DNA of 64,000 nucleotides from Trileptium ribeirensis (Eukaryota > Nematoda > Enoplea > Enoplida > Thoracostomopsidae). The stretch covers positions 1 to 64,000 of the forward strand of contig JASANE010003112.1 in NCBI GenBank assembly GCA_030248225.1, written 5' to 3'. Positions within the stretch are counted from its first letter, which is position 1; every line of letters starts with the position of its first letter. Shown here piece after piece: positions 40,733 to 54,912 of the stretch. Under the pieces are notes generated by a model. It did not search any database. It saw only the letters and a list, made by a program, of their open reading frames with translations, and had not been told where the DNA came from. Both the position numbers and the translations under genes were made by a program.

Positions 40733-43037
40733 TAGTGGCGGCTCTTGAGGGACTTTGGTAGCAGGAGCTCGAGTCTTCTGGGGTATTTTCTTGAGTGATT
40801 TAAACACTACAACCGTCTCTCGCGAGTCGGTTGTCTAGGAGGTTGGACCACCTCCAGTCCGATATCTTCGGGTTGTAATTGTCTTTGTCCACTGTCCTCG
40901 TCGGGCTCCAAGTCCGGATGTGCGGACAGCATGTCCTCGATGTCCCGTTCGTCAAAGATGTCCCTGAAAGGTTCAAACATGTCGTGCCGTGCACGACCAC
41001 TACCAGATGGATAATCCATCGGCATAACAGGGTCACGATGTCGAGTCGGTGGAGCGAGGGGTATAGTTCGTCCTGCTGGTGCGGCAATCTGGGGCTTTAA
41101 CCGTCGGATGTCAAGACGTGGTATTATGACTTGAGCTTCTTCTCCGTGTGGTAAGTAGTCTTCATACCAGCGACAACGGTCCCTGGCTTGTCTGTGTGGC
41201 TGTCGGCGAGTAGGTTGAGAGGGTTCTTCCCTCTCTTTTACTTGGTGTGCAGAGGGTACCATCTCAGGAGATCCCTCGCTCTCCTCCGTTTGAGGGTCGA
41301 GTTCAAAGTGGGGCCTTCGCCGGGGTCCCGGTAAAAGTTGATTGGTTGATTGAGAGGTATCTCATCCTCCTCGTCTTCTCAACTAACTTGTGATTGAGCT
41401 CTGGCTGGGATCTGTCTACGTGATTTGGCGCGTGATGGTCGGATTAGGACTCCCTTGAGGGTGGAGGGAGCGCTACACGGCGGCGCTCTTCCCTTCCTTC
41501 CGGTAGAGGAGCCCTTGGTTGATTCGCCAGTGGTTGATATTGTCTCATAGTCCTTTTCTGCGGTTCGTGGTCGTGATCGTTTCGGTCGACCGCCTTCCGA
41601 AGACTCGGAGGGTCGGCTCTGTTTACTTTTGCCTTGTTTACTTGCCTCTCGTGGTCGAGCTAAACTTTCAATAAATTCTTCTACAATCCCGTCGGCTGCT
41701 ATTTGGTCTTCCGAGGGGATGTATTGAATGGGAGATCCCGTTAGGTACTCCATTAGTTCAGTTGCGTCTTGTATTTCTCCTCGGGCGCGGGCAGTTTCCT
41801 CTCTTTTTCTCCTTATTTCCTGCATCTCCCATTCCCATTGTGCTAACTCATTTTGTCTTTGGGTGGGCCATCGACCGAAGGATGGTACCTGTGGAACTTT
41901 GGTTCCCCGTTCCGGCAAGGGTGACAATAGGGGTGGAATAGTCCACCGTTTAGGCGGTGTCGGAAAATCGGCTGTTTCGGGTGAGGTGGTCTCCGAGCTT
42001 ATGGATGATGCTGGTTCACTAGTCGGCGCGCGAGTCTTAGTTGGCTTTCGTCGAGGTTTAGGCTTAGTTTTCGGTGTTGGTGCAGGCTCCAGTGGAGGTT
42101 GGCTACTTTCTGGGGCGGATTCCGCGGGTTGTGGTCTAGGAGGGGTGTAATATGGTGTGAGCCATTCGTCTGGAACATAGTCCTCTATTGTGGCTTCGAA
42201 TCCTAGTGGTATTAGGGGTGTATGTGGCAGTGGTGTAGGTGGGGCGGAGTATGCCTGGAGAGGTATGGAATATGGTTGTTCATAAGACGCTGTAGGCTCA
42301 TAATAGGTGTGGTATGGTGTCACTGGCTTGTCTGATTCAGTCACTAAGCGTTGTGTCTGAGGGCTGCGGGATGTCTGAGTGGCGATTGCGGCTCGACGTT
42401 GGGCAGGCGTAAGCGGCGAGGTTTGAACAGCATGTTCAACTGCCGAGGTCGGAGATGCAGCTTGTTCTGGAGTGTGGGGCGAGTGTTCGTCCGGGTCCTG
42501 TGAAGCGAGTAATTCCAAAAGACCTAAGTCATTTATATTGAATGGTCGCAGTGCGCGACCGTCGTCTGAACGTTTCACCTTTAGAGGCCTTGTCAGCTCA
42601 TCAGTCCGAACGGCTCGTTCCTGCTCTCGTAGAGTTACTGGGGCGGTGTGTAGTCCATACTCAGGCGAGAAAGTACCAGGTGGTTTATCAAGCGCGTAAG
42701 GTAACTTAGCGGGGTCCTGGGTAGCGAGTTCCTGTGATATAGCGGGCCATTCAGTGTCTGGAGTTCTATCGGGGTCACAAAGGGGAAGTTTACTTTGTTG
42801 CGGGCTCCGGATGAGCCTTCAGCCTGAATGGTTCGCTGTTCTACTGCGGCGCGGTGTATGTCTGCCTGCGCTTGCGTGTATTCTAAGTTAAGTTCTCCAA
42901 TTTCCACACTAGCGACGTCGGATGCACCATCGATCTCTTGGCGCAACCGGTCGACTGCTTCTGGATCTGCAGCCTGTAATTCCCTGGCGAAATATTTGTC
43001 TGCGAGTATAGTTTCTCCGGGTTCCTGTAGTGCAGCC

Positions 43038-45506
43038 TCATGCCTTAAGCAAACCAGCCATGTCGGGGAAACTACTTAGCGGGCGGTAGCATGGTTTGGT
43101 GCGATTTATATGAACGACATGATCGGAAGCATTAGGTTGTCCGGGGACTTTAACACAAATGCAAGGCAGCATTATTTTTGTGATCTGATATGGCCCACAC
43201 CACCTACGTTCTAGTTTGCGTGATAGTCCTGGTGTCGTGTAGTATCGATACACCCATACATGGTCATTGACACGGTAGTCTGGGACCTTGATCTTACGAT
43301 TGTAATAGCGTTTTCTGTATTCCCTAGCAGATTGCATGGACCGATATGCTCGATCCCTGATGGTGGCTAACCACCGTTGCACATTAGCACGATAGGCTTC
43401 TGCTCCGGGGTAGCGTCCCCAATCAGTCTGTGTTTCAATTCCACCCGGTACTCGGGGTTGGAATCCGTGCATGAGCATGAATGGCGGATAGTGCGTGGAA
43501 GCGTGAACGGCTGAATTGTAGGACATGATGCAATACGGCAGGACCTCATCCCATGTAGTGTGGTCCTTTTCGGGCAGTGCTACTCTTAGGACAAATAGTA
43601 GTGTACGGTTAAAGCGTTCGATCTCTCCGTTTGCCTTCGGATTGTAGCTTAAGGTTTCGCGTTTAAATGTATGTAGTCTAGCGCACAAGGCTTCCATTAC
43701 CTCGGAGACGAAACATCCTCCTCGGTCTGAGACTAGCTCTTCGGGCGCGCCGTAGCGGCACACCACGTCTTCGATGAAATCCTTAGCTACATTCTTGGCT
43801 GTTTGGTCCTGTAAAGCAGCGGCAATTACTAGTTTTGTGAACTGATCGATAAAGGCGATTACGTATCTATTTACGTGTCGGGATAGCACCCGAGTGTCCA
43901 GTATATCAACAAACATGCGATGCATGGGTGCGCTAGCCAACGGGTTCTCTCCGAGCGCGGCTCGAACATTCTGAGGTAGGTTCCTTGATCGTTGGCAGAG
44001 TACGCACCGTTTGACATATTCGTCCACGTCCTTACCCATGGTCTCCCAATAGTAGAATTGTTTAAGTTTGCTCAGTAGTCGATCTCTACCAGGGTGTCCA
44101 CCGAACAGTGTGTCGTGTTCATGCTTGAGTATTTGTCGTATGAGCAATCTGGGTACGCATAATTTGGGTCTATGGTCGTTTGGCATGATGGGATGTAAGT
44201 AAAGAATAGCGGTGTCAGGGCAGAGTCTGTAATGGTGGGCTTCCAGTTTGAGAGCGGTCGCTGTCTTTTCGTCGGCGGGCGCCTGTCGTGTATGCAAATA
44301 CCACCATATGGGGCCGAACTGTTTGTCCCGACGCTGAATGTATGGTATATAATTAAGGAGATTCCTTCCCTCGTATTGCTGAAAATGTGGTAAGTATATG
44401 TGTTCTCCTGTGTCGTAGACCTGTTCAGGGCGTTGTAATTGTATTCGTGGTCCGCATGCGTAGGCAACCCTGATTAGTGTATCAAATTCCTCTACTTCGG
44501 GTAGACCTCCATATCTTTGTCTAGCAGTTGTCGGTAGCGTCCGTGGTCTAGCGGGTTCAGGTGTGCCAGCCGTGGCACGGGTCGAGCTCTCGCTCGCCGC
44601 GCCAGGAGCAGGCGGCGTTGGCGCGGTGGGGGGTTCCTGAGGTTGCGGGGGTCTGGCGGGTGGTTCGGGTGCTGAAGAGGGTCCGTGGGTTGGCCCACAA
44701 GTGGGTTCTAGCGGTCCTGGGGCAGTTGTCCGTCTCCCGGGTACCTCAACTCCTTCGGGCCAAGGGTCATCTATGTCTCCACAGAAGATGAAACGTGTTG
44801 GATCCGGTAGGGGATCATAACCAGGTCCTCCAAACATACGATAGAAACGTTCTCTAACGTACTCGGGTGGTAGGGTGACAGGAGCGTCCGGGGGAACACC
44901 CATGAGTTGTCCAGTAAGTCGTTTCCAAGCTTCTTCGGTGGGAAATCGACGGGGCGGTTTAGCTGGAGCTCTGCCTTTACCGCGATCCTGTCCTTTAACA
45001 GCTACAGCAACCATTCGAGGATGGTCCTGTTCGTCCTGCTCTGCTTCGTCCGAAGAGTAAGAAAATTCAACGTCATGCCGGGGGTCGCGTGAAAGTGCGT
45101 CTGCGTTGGCATTAGCTTTACCTGGCCGATACTCGATGTTGAAACCACCGAACTCCATCGGTAATTCGTTACGCCATTGAGCTAGTCGCGAGTTTCGCGG
45201 TGGTCTCTCGAACAGTGCCTTAAGTGGCTTATGGTCAGTTTCAACATGAAATTCGTGTCCAAGCAGGTAGTGTCTGAAGTGCAAGGCAGCCCATCTAATG
45301 GCAAGAGCCTCAGTCTCTATGGCGGGATATCGGCGTTGATAGTCCACGAGTGACTTGCTCGCGTAGGCGATAGGCAATGTCCCTTTATCTGTCTTTTGCG
45401 AAAGCACAGCCCCTAAAGCATATCCTGAAGCGTCCGTTTGGAGTATGAAAGGTTTAGAAAAGTCTGGATATATGAGTAATGGTTCTTGTACTAACGCCTT
45501 ACGCAA
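43038..45506 (-). pseudogene. Intact RNase H-integrase segment of element 2
   Basis: An 822-codon stretch without stops. The integrase H2C2, D, D-35-E and GPY motifs are all present and the amino acid sequence is close to element 1, although many third positions differ. It is a fragment of the broken ORF1, not a separate gene. Confidence 0.8.
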
Positions 45507-45910
45507 TTTTCCGAATGCTTCCTCACATTGCGGTGTCCACTTAAATTCGCTGTCCTTACGTCGAAGTGCGTTGACTGGTTCGCAAATTTCAGAGTAGTGT
45601 GGTATAAATTTGTGATAGTATCCTACCAGTCACATGAAACTTTGCAATTGTTTGAGAGTTTCCGGTCGTTTGTAATTGTCTATCGCAGCGGTCTTTTCGG
45701 GATCGGGTTTAACTCCCTCTGAACTAATAATATGTCCAAGGTATTTCAATTGTTTCTGTCCAAACTGGCACTTGGAAGGTTTTAATTTAAGATTTGCCTT
45801 GCGGAACCTATCAAACACAGTGATTAGGTCCGCTAGATGTTGCTCGAAGGTGGGTGAAAAGACCAATATGTCGTCTATGTAAATAAGGCATCGTTCCCAT
45901 TCTAAGCCCT

Positions 45911-48049
45911 TTAATATGATTGAAAGGCACCTGGTGAAGAATTCAGTCCGAATGGCAGAACGTTGTATTCGTACTGTCCGTGGACAGTGACGAAGGAGGT
46001 TTTCTCCTTGGTCTCAGGGTCCAGTTCTAATTGCCAGAAACCCTTGTTAAGATCTAGACTGGACATGAATTTGGTATTCCTGAGGCATCCCAATATGTCG
46101 TCTATACGGGGTAACGGGTACAAGTCATGTTCCGCAACTACGTTGAGCTTACGGAAGTCGACGCACAACCGCAAGGTACCGTCACTTTTGGTGACGTAAA
46201 CTATGGGAGAACCCCAAGGTGAATCTGATGGCGTTATGAGACCTGCTTCTACCATATTGTTTAATTCCTCACGCAAGGGCTCTCGTAACGAATGTGCTAA
46301 ACGGTAGGGTACCTGTTTGATAGGCCTTGCTTCTCCTGTGACTATCCTATGTTGGTGTACCCCACATCTTCCTAAGTCAAACGGGTGTACACTAAATATG
46401 TTTGCATTTTCGGAGATAGTCGTTTTCAATTGTTTAAGTTCGAATGGGTTAAGGGTCGTTTGTACGAAGTCTATTTTACTCAAGACTTGTATGGATCGCT
46501 CGGCGTCAATGGTTTTCTTTTGTTCGCTTATAAGTTGTACAACATTGTCTCGGGTAACCCCGATGTTGTTGCATTGCTTGGTGCGTCTCGGAGGGTCAAG
46601 TTGTAGCAAACGCTTGTTATTGTCATACAAGAACTCGACCTCATTATCGTCAAGCATCTCAATATGTCCTATTGTCTGACCAGCGTGTATGGCAACGGGA
46701 AAGTTCCCAATGTTCATCAATGCTATTGGGATCATACGTTGGCCAGTAAGTACCAGAGACTGGGCGATAGCAACATCCCTAATAAAGGGGTCTGGTACGA
46801 ACAAGGCTTGTCCCGTCGGGGGTTGGTTGATTTCCGGGATGGCGTTGATAAATAACTCTGTGTTTGGTGGTACTTGGGTGTATTTTCTGGTTACCACGTT
46901 GATAACTGGTGGTCGATAATCCCCTTGATCGGCGAAAGGTGCCGAGCAGTTTTCAGTCCCGTTAGATAGATCCACGCAGCGGACTTTGAAGTTTATGGCG
47001 ACATATGGTAGCAGCGCCATGAAGTCGGTTCCTAAGATACATTCGCACGGAGTGTCTGTTGTTACCTGAAAGTCGCACGGTGTACTTAAGGATCCTATTG
47101 TTATCGGTGCTTTTACTACTCCGCTGATGGTCAGTTCTTTTTGGGTAGCTGATACTATACGGGTAGTGTTCGTGTCGCGAGGGACCAGTCCTAAATGGGC
47201 AGCTAGGGCTTGGGACATGATCGAGACGTCAGCTCCAGTGTCTACAAGTGTCATAACCGTGGTACCGAGTATGGGTGCATTAATAAGCAGTGGGGTGTTG
47301 CCTGCATTCATAGTGTTCAATTGTCTAGTGAACACACCTTGACGAGGTCCACGACGTAAGTCGCGAGTGGGAGCGACAAATAGTTCATCGTCCTGGATAA
47401 AAACAAGTTCTTCCTCGGATGAGTTACGTGATGTTAATAGCCTGTTCGAACGACGTGGGGCACGGCTAGACGCGACGGACACGCGCGGCGTTCCCGAAGG
47501 CCCAACCGTGACCTCAGTCGGCGAAGTTCTGTCTGTATGAGGAAAGTCGTCTTCCGCGCGTGGGGCACTCGGTAATCGGGGTTTCGCTCTAATCCATCGA
47601 ATCGCTTTCCTTGGCTTACTATCGGTCCTAATTAGTCTTCCACGGCATGGGAACCATGGGGGAATGTAGTATCCGTACTTAGGTGGGAGCTTGCATTTGA
47701 TCATAAAATAAATCAAACTAATCAGTCCTACAGCGACGGTGATGAGGAAGTAGGGCAAGAATCCCGTGTATTCCACAGCGGGGAGGTTAACCACGCTCCG
47801 TACCTGGTCCTTAGCTATCTGCGCGACCCGCAAATTGATAGCCTTGGCGTTGTCGAGTGAGTCCCAAGTCAGGGGTCTCAGTTTGGTACCGGATAGCCGG
47901 TCAATAGTGATATTTGGTCCAAATTTTATTGGAATCGTCTCGGGCCTCAGCATGCTAGTGAGCACAATCGACCCTATAACTAACTGAGTGTAGTTCCCGT
48001 GTGGGAACCACAAGACACCGTTAGGTGGAACTTTTATCGTTTTACCCAT
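45911..48049 (-). pseudogene. Env C-terminus, protease and RT start of element 2
   Basis: A 712-codon open piece with the Env TM anchor, a basic tail containing PSAP, the protease LVDTGADVSIM and RT blocks up to LPFGL. A small deletion then shifts the frame before YIDD. Confidence 0.8.
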
Positions 48050-51000
48050 CGTAACGTGAGCTAGTTGTCTTCGATTTGTCAGTATGACCTCAGGTTCACT
48101 AGTCCGAATTAATACTCCCTATATAGTCGTATGTACGGATGTGTCGTTGGCAAGTGGTCCTATCAATGAGCGGTTGCTGCATGTGTGCTTAATTGGTTCG
48201 GGCACATGATCGCCTGCGATAATCCATTCCAAGCAGTTGGTGCTATGATCGGTTATCAGCGCGTGTGGTTCACAAAAAGCGATTCCTGGTCTCTGCTTGC
48301 ATGCTCCCAAACTTAATGATTCGAAGCGAATGTGCCCCAAGCGGGCGGCGTATTGAGGAAGCGGCAATCTCAGTTGCGTCAGCGTGGCAGGTGCGTTCCA
48401 GCCAGTGTTGTAGACCCGAAAATAGGGTCGAACATCATTGCGCATTGGCAATGGTAATTGCAAAATGAATCCAAAGCGAAACGCTGTCAGGTCCACACTC
48501 ACAGGCATAACACGACCGAACTGATAAGCTAGACTAGGCTCGCGCATGGAAATAGTCTTGGAAACACGTGGATCCATGGAAAATAACCGTCGTAACATAA
48601 CGACATCGATGACGGCGGGAGATAATTCGCCGTTAAGCATGGATTCCATTATAGCTTGTACCGACGAGCGCATATTGGCTCGAAGGATGTGATCTATTAG
48701 CTGGTGGTGCACATGCGCGATCTCTTTCTGATCAGCACCCCTAACCTGTTCTATCATAGAGACCACCTCTTACATGCTATGGTGCAGAAATGCGTAGATG
48801 TCCTCGTTTGCTCGGGTCAGCTGCCTTATGGCCTTAGTATTTCGAAAGGAGACATCGTTCGTCTCGCGCATGAATTTCTCCAAGACAGTTACCTGTTGGC
48901 GAACATTGTTGATGTGTACTCCATTGGAAAACGCCATTCCCAGGCCCAAGAAACCTGAGACGGCACCCGCAGCGGCAGCGATTAGGCTGGCAAAGCGCTT
49001 TTCTCTACTGTTTGTAAGGTCACATAATTGTTCATTTGCGACGCAAAAAGAGTGCACAAGTAGCGAGTAATAATTGGTGTCTAGTACGCCATGATAGGCG
49101 TCATCTAGTTCGCGTTCCAAAGCTCTTAAGGTCTTATGTAGCTGAGGATATTCGGTGCAGTTGACCTTTCGGCAGCAGTCAGCGCGACATGATCCGTTTG
49201 CTTCATAGGGTGGACAGAATTTACTCACATACGGATCGGACTTGCGTTCCCAATCTCGGAGTGATAACTGCAATACCACTAGCAAGTGCGTTGTCTGATC
49301 AGAGGTGACCACCAAGCCCTGTGGCTCAATGACCACTCATACTTGTCGATTGACAAAAGCACCTCGAGATTGAATCGCTAAATGGCGAAAGTGTCGCGCG
49401 TGTTGAGCTAAGCGCTTAGAGCCAAAGTAATAATAGAATTGTACAGACCCTCCACATACCTGAAGGATGTCTGAGGCCATTACTAAGACTCGGTGAAGAG
49501 GATCGTACCCCATTTCGACTGGTTTCCCTCATGGTCTCGTTGCTCGTAACTTTTCCCGTGGTGTCCCCTTGAGTTTCCTCGTCACTCGTGTCAGTGTCAC
49601 GCGACTCAGTTATACTTTCTTGCTGGGGGGAGTCGCTATTGGAGTTATCCTCCGATTCCTCGTCAGATGAGTCGAGGTAAGCGGCTAATGCCGTGGTTAA
49701 TTGTTCGTCCAAATTCGGGACGGAACCGTTGGTGTCATCGTCCGGAAATAAGCATAGTTCCGAGATTAGGCGATCCCTGCCCAATTTTAGTCCAGCAGAC
49801 GTGTTTCCCTCTGTCTCAAGCAGTCCTGCAATGTCAGGGCGACGTAAAAGTCTCAAGCGCGCGCTAAGCAGTACTAGTCGAGCAAGTCGGTGGGTTTCGT
49901 CGTCAAATTTCATGTTGCTCATTGCATGGTCAACAAAGAAGTTGATCGGAACACCGCGTGTGTCTTGGTTCCGATAGATAAACTCGATCAAATAGGGCGC
50001 CTAGCACAAGAGGTCGTGTAACTCGAGGTTCGCCTCGCGAAAACTCTTCTGCATTTTGGCCGATTGAATTCCAACATAGTACGGCCAGTGAGGCGCAACG
50101 TATCCGTCCGGGAGGATGGACGCGCAAGCAGTACTCAGCGTACCATCGTAAGTCCACTTTCCTCGTTGACCGAAAAAGCAACAGCTTGGACCTATATCCC
50201 GTGAGTCTCTTGTATGACATTCTTGGCACTGGCGACACAACCGGATCCCTACTAACTCTAACTCGAATTCCCTCTCAATAACCTGCTGGAGCGTGTGGCC
50301 ATTCACGCATTGGCCCACCAGATCGATGAAAGATTCCAACGAAGCAAGAGTTATGGGACCGAGATAAATTCCGGTCATGCAGTGCCCTATTGGAGAAGCC
50401 ATACCTAATATACTGCTTAGCATAGCGGCGTCTCGCTGTAAGGCGGGGCGTGTGCTAGTTTCAAAACGAAGCTCAAAGAGTCGGCTCAAATTGTTCAGCT
50501 GCTCCATCACAAGTATCACTCTCCGATAGAAGAGAGCCTGCGGTTGTAATGCCAAGGATTGTCCGAAGTGGGCATTGATCTCACGCGCCCGAAAATTAAT
50601 TGGTATAAGTCCCTCAGCTGACTCGTTATGCGCCTCCTTGGTCAATTCAATGCGAGGGAATTGATAAGCCGCAGTCTCAGTATGATTTGCGGTCATAATA
50701 AACAGAGTGTCAGTTCCGAGGATTCGGTTACGTTCCTCGTCCGTTAGTATTCTAACTCGTCCAAGTTCTATCGGCGTATTGTTGGGAAGACAGAGTCCAG
50801 ACATGTCCAATAGTTGTTCGTCAAGTCGGTGTACCCGTGCATCGTTAGCTTCTCGTATAAAGTCAAACAAATTCTCATGTCCCATGCACGTGTCCGAGTC
50901 TTCACTAGTCACGCTCACTGATTCCTCCGAATTACCCGGGGACATACATGGTCTCTCTTCGACGGATTCCTCAGAGGTCGTACCTGCTTCGTTTGGGTTT

Positions 51001-54000
51001 CCCGAATTACCCGAGGGCATACTAGGCGCCTCTTCGACGGGTCCCAAGATATCGCTGGAAATGTCGGCCAACGTATCGGTGGAGCTACCTAAATTACCCG
51101 GGCGCATACAAGGCGTCCCTTCGATAGGGTCTCCACGAACGTTCGCGACCAGTGGATCCGAACTCAGCTCATTTACACTTCCCGCAGCGATACTGCCATC
51201 CCTCAGATCGCTTCCTCCGACAACACCATCTCCTTCCTCAGAACGAATAGACAGTTGACCGGCTCGCAAGCTTAAATCAATGCCATAATCTGATGGTACA
51301 CGCGGTAGTTCGTTGTTGTGTTCGCGGCGTACTTCCCACACCCCTTCACTATGCCACTCTCGTGCGTCAGGGCTGGGTTCGCGTCGGTACCAGTCGGCAT
51401 TCGGATCCACCCAATTGGCCCAGAATTCCTCATCATCCAGCATGCGTTCCTCATCCACCTCACTATCATTGCGCTCGTCGCAACTATCCTCAAGCTCCTC
51501 TGGCGCAATAGTCACGCCGTATTTAAGCTCATCCTCTAGTTCATTTCCGTCATTGACACATTCCTGTGAGGTACCCCGATTTAGATTACATATTTTCGCT
51601 TCGCTAACATAGTTCGCATCGCTCGCCGCGGATCCGCTTCGTTCAAAGAGGAGTTCACCCGACTCCTTCGATTTATCCGATTCAACAAATTCAACATACT
51701 CAGCGCTATCCTTCACGCTGACTTCACTGCAAGATTCCTTTAAAAAACTTAGCTCATTGCAAGTAACGTCGCTGCGCGCTTCAACGACGGTGGGCGCGAC
51801 GGAAGCCTCACAATGCCATGGACAGTCTTTGTTCGCCACCCTGCCATCTACATCCCCGTACCTGGGCAGACCCCGGGCAATACTTTCAGCCCCAACGATC
51901 ATACCCGCTTCATCGGCGCAATCGGCCGCGAACCCGTCGCTACCTCTGCTTGGGTACGGGTGACAAGGGCGGCCCCGGTCAGCATCAAGGAAGGACCCAA
52001 TGACCGTGGAACCCCTTGCCAATGAGGTCGGGAAAGTCACCTCAAGTCCATCAGTAGCATACTTCGCCGGCTCGAAGTAGCATTCAATTACATCAACATC
52101 ACTTCCATTATCATCTTCCAAAAATTCGCTAAGGCTACAAGCGCGTCCTAACTTAGGCAAGTCAATACATTCATACGACACACAATTCTCATCATCACAC
52201 AAGGGACGACCCGCGCGGCGGTCCGGCCCACATACTACATCATACGACCTATAATTTGGAACGGAACTAGGGCTAGGCGGCCCGGATGAGACGTCTTCAT
52301 CGACCACCCTAGCTTCCCTCGTCCCTGGTCGTGCGCCGACCTCTAAAAACTCCATGGGTGCCTCACACGGCGACCCGAATAAATTCAATTCTTCCTGAGT
52401 CATCATCGGCTTCCCTGCCGGAATCATCAACACCAACACTCTCAACACACGGATGGCCAGCCACAGGAGGAAAATAATAATAATGGCTCATCAACAACAA
52501 CAACATCATCTTCACTCACAATCTCTGCAGTCATCTCCAAAAAGCTGGGGGTTCCGGAATTCCCCCTTGAGGTGATTCCCTGGGGAGTACCGGTAATAAA
52601 TTCAACACTTCCCTTATAATCTCTCAACCTATAATTTTGAACACAACCGTCTTCCATTTCCTCACAAATTTCCATACTACCATTACTATCTTCCATTGCG
52701 GTTAGAGTTCGTTCGTTCGTTCCGAGCCCTCGCATTGCCGGATAGTTCGATTGACCGGTCTGTCGCTCGCCTCGCTGTTCGCCAACTTCTTCGCTCGCGG
52801 ATATATACATACGTGGATCAACACGCGCGCTAGGTGTGTCCACACATACCATAGACAATCCCTCTCCCAAGTATCCCTCTTTTTGGTGTTTTGTATTTTC
52901 TTCGCTATATACAGTGTTAGCAAGCTCAATTCCGTATTGTTCGTCGTCCAAGTCCTTAGGGCACAATTCCATAAATCCGGGGCTGTCCATACCCTGAACT
53001 AGATCACGGCTTCGTGGAAGACGCGCGGCATCAGCCCACGAAGTGGACGTGAACACGTTCAGGTGTCTCTCAACAAGTCCTTCCATAGTCTCGAAGTCGT
53101 CCAAGTCATTTTGCCTGTTTATCAAGTATCCATCATCATCGTATAGTGGTTCGTCAGTAAACGCGATAGCGTTCACTCGTCCAGTCGGTTAACTATATCC
53201 TAATTTACCTTGAATCATACCGAGTTCACGAGTAAGCACTTCTAACCGATGAGTGGTAGCTGGGCTTGGTTCTCTATTTCCGTTGCCTTGCGATGCGTTA
53301 CAATTTAATTGATATCGCCGGCGCGGCACGGCGCCATTATTTCGATTACCGTCATCCCGTGAGTAAAATCGTCCAGACTGCTGCTGGGGCCCCATGCCTC
53401 TATTAGGTTGGGGTCGTTCGCTTTGGGCGCGTTGATATCCGTAGGCCTGAGCCGGCCGGGTGTTATAGTTATCGGCTGGGCGGTTGGCAACGTATTCTCC
53501 GTTTCCGCGAGTGTTATTAGCGAATCCTGGCGGTGGTCGGACGTATTGCGGTCCAGCCTGATTGGGCCCGCAGGATCGCATGCCCGCATTGGGTGGACTG
53601 TTCCACCCAGAATTATTCCGATATCCGTTTCCGTTTTCGGGTCGCCGAAACTGTGGCGGTGGGCCTCCTCGGCCCGCATTATAGTTGTCGTTTCGTGGGT
53701 ATGCACCCACACCATTTCGTGGTCCTTGCTGCCCTGGCTCTCGACGCGCGGCTCCTGCCGCGTAGGCTGGGGCTGGCTCAACATTGCGCGGCGACCATTC
53801 ACCGCAGCAGGCGGGTAACGCACATTATACGGGCATTCGCGCATGACATGCCCGGGTTCTCCGCAGCGATAACAAGTAATATGCGGTATCGGCAAACACG
53901 GTGGCGCAGTGGGTGAGCCAGGCACAAACGGCGGCGCGAGAGCGTTAAGTTGGCGCGGGTTCTCGGCCCTTTTATCAATTACATCCAGCAACCGACTTAT

Positions 54001-54912
54001 TGTATCACTGTTGTTATTGTTCGCCTTGCGATGTTCCTCCATCATGTTTTGAAGCTGTGTGATCAGGCCTTCACCCCCTTCCTCAAGTAAAGAGTTTACG
54101 GTTTTAGCACGAGGCTTACTGGCGACAGGCGCGTCCGGGTCGGGGCAAGCAGCGCTAGCATCCTCGTATCGCTTAGCAACACCCACGGTATCCCGAAAGG
54201 TCTCGCACTCATGTATCTGGTTGAGGACCTGCCTACGCACCTCAGGTCGTAAGCCTCGTTGGAAAAACATGCGAAGCATGGTATCTCTCTGGTCATCTTC
54301 CATGTCGGGGAAAGCGCGATCACACAACTTCTGCAATTCTAAACCATACATTGCTACTGGCTCATTTGCTCCTTGTTGTCGTGTGCACAGTCCTAACAAT
54401 GATTTCTCAGGACGGCGGGATGAGGAAAATAAAAAGCGTAAGTTAGCAACTAGTCCTAGAAAACTTTGGCGTTTTCCCGGTGGAAGGCCCTCAAAGGCCT
54501 CCCTAGCCGGTCCACGCAAGAGAGCTGGGACGCATATTAATTTTCGACGATCGTCCCAACCATTGGCGTTGGCCAGACGATTATACATCCGAACCCAGTC
54601 CTCAAAGTCCTGGCCTCCAGGTTTCCCATCGAATGTCGGCATATCTCTTAATGGTATCATAGGAGGACCAGCCGGTTGGGTAGTCAGATGATGTAGGATA
54701 GCGTTGGCTGTAGTCGTATCCAGTCCAGGTGACTCGAACGCCTCTCCTCGACGCGATTGTCCAGGAGGTCGGGGCGGGGGAGTGAGCGGTCGCTCACCGG
54801 TGCCAACGGCACGTCGGGGCCTGGCACGTGTGTCGTCCTCCATATGTCCGTCAGTCCAACCAAGAAAGTCGTCGGTTCCCAAGTCTCCGTTATGAGTAAC
54901 GTCGGAGTCCAT

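Larger units (their letters stand above)
40807..54912 (-). pseudogene. Broken ORF1 of element 2
   Basis: It begins at the ATG 54912 and follows the element 1 domain order. Visible breaks: a frameshift in the Gag tail near 53710-53800; in-frame stops at 53189, 50001, 49337, 48767, 48116 and 45627; frameshifts near 52450-52490, 49340-49420 (Env signal region), about 45920 (small deletion just before the RT YIDD box), about 43040 and in the tail; an Env cysteine is Gly near 48740. The final stop is TAG at 40807. The longest intact pieces are 43038-45506 (RNase H and integrase) and 45911-48049 (Env end, protease, RT start). No functional polyprotein can be made from it. Confidence 0.85.
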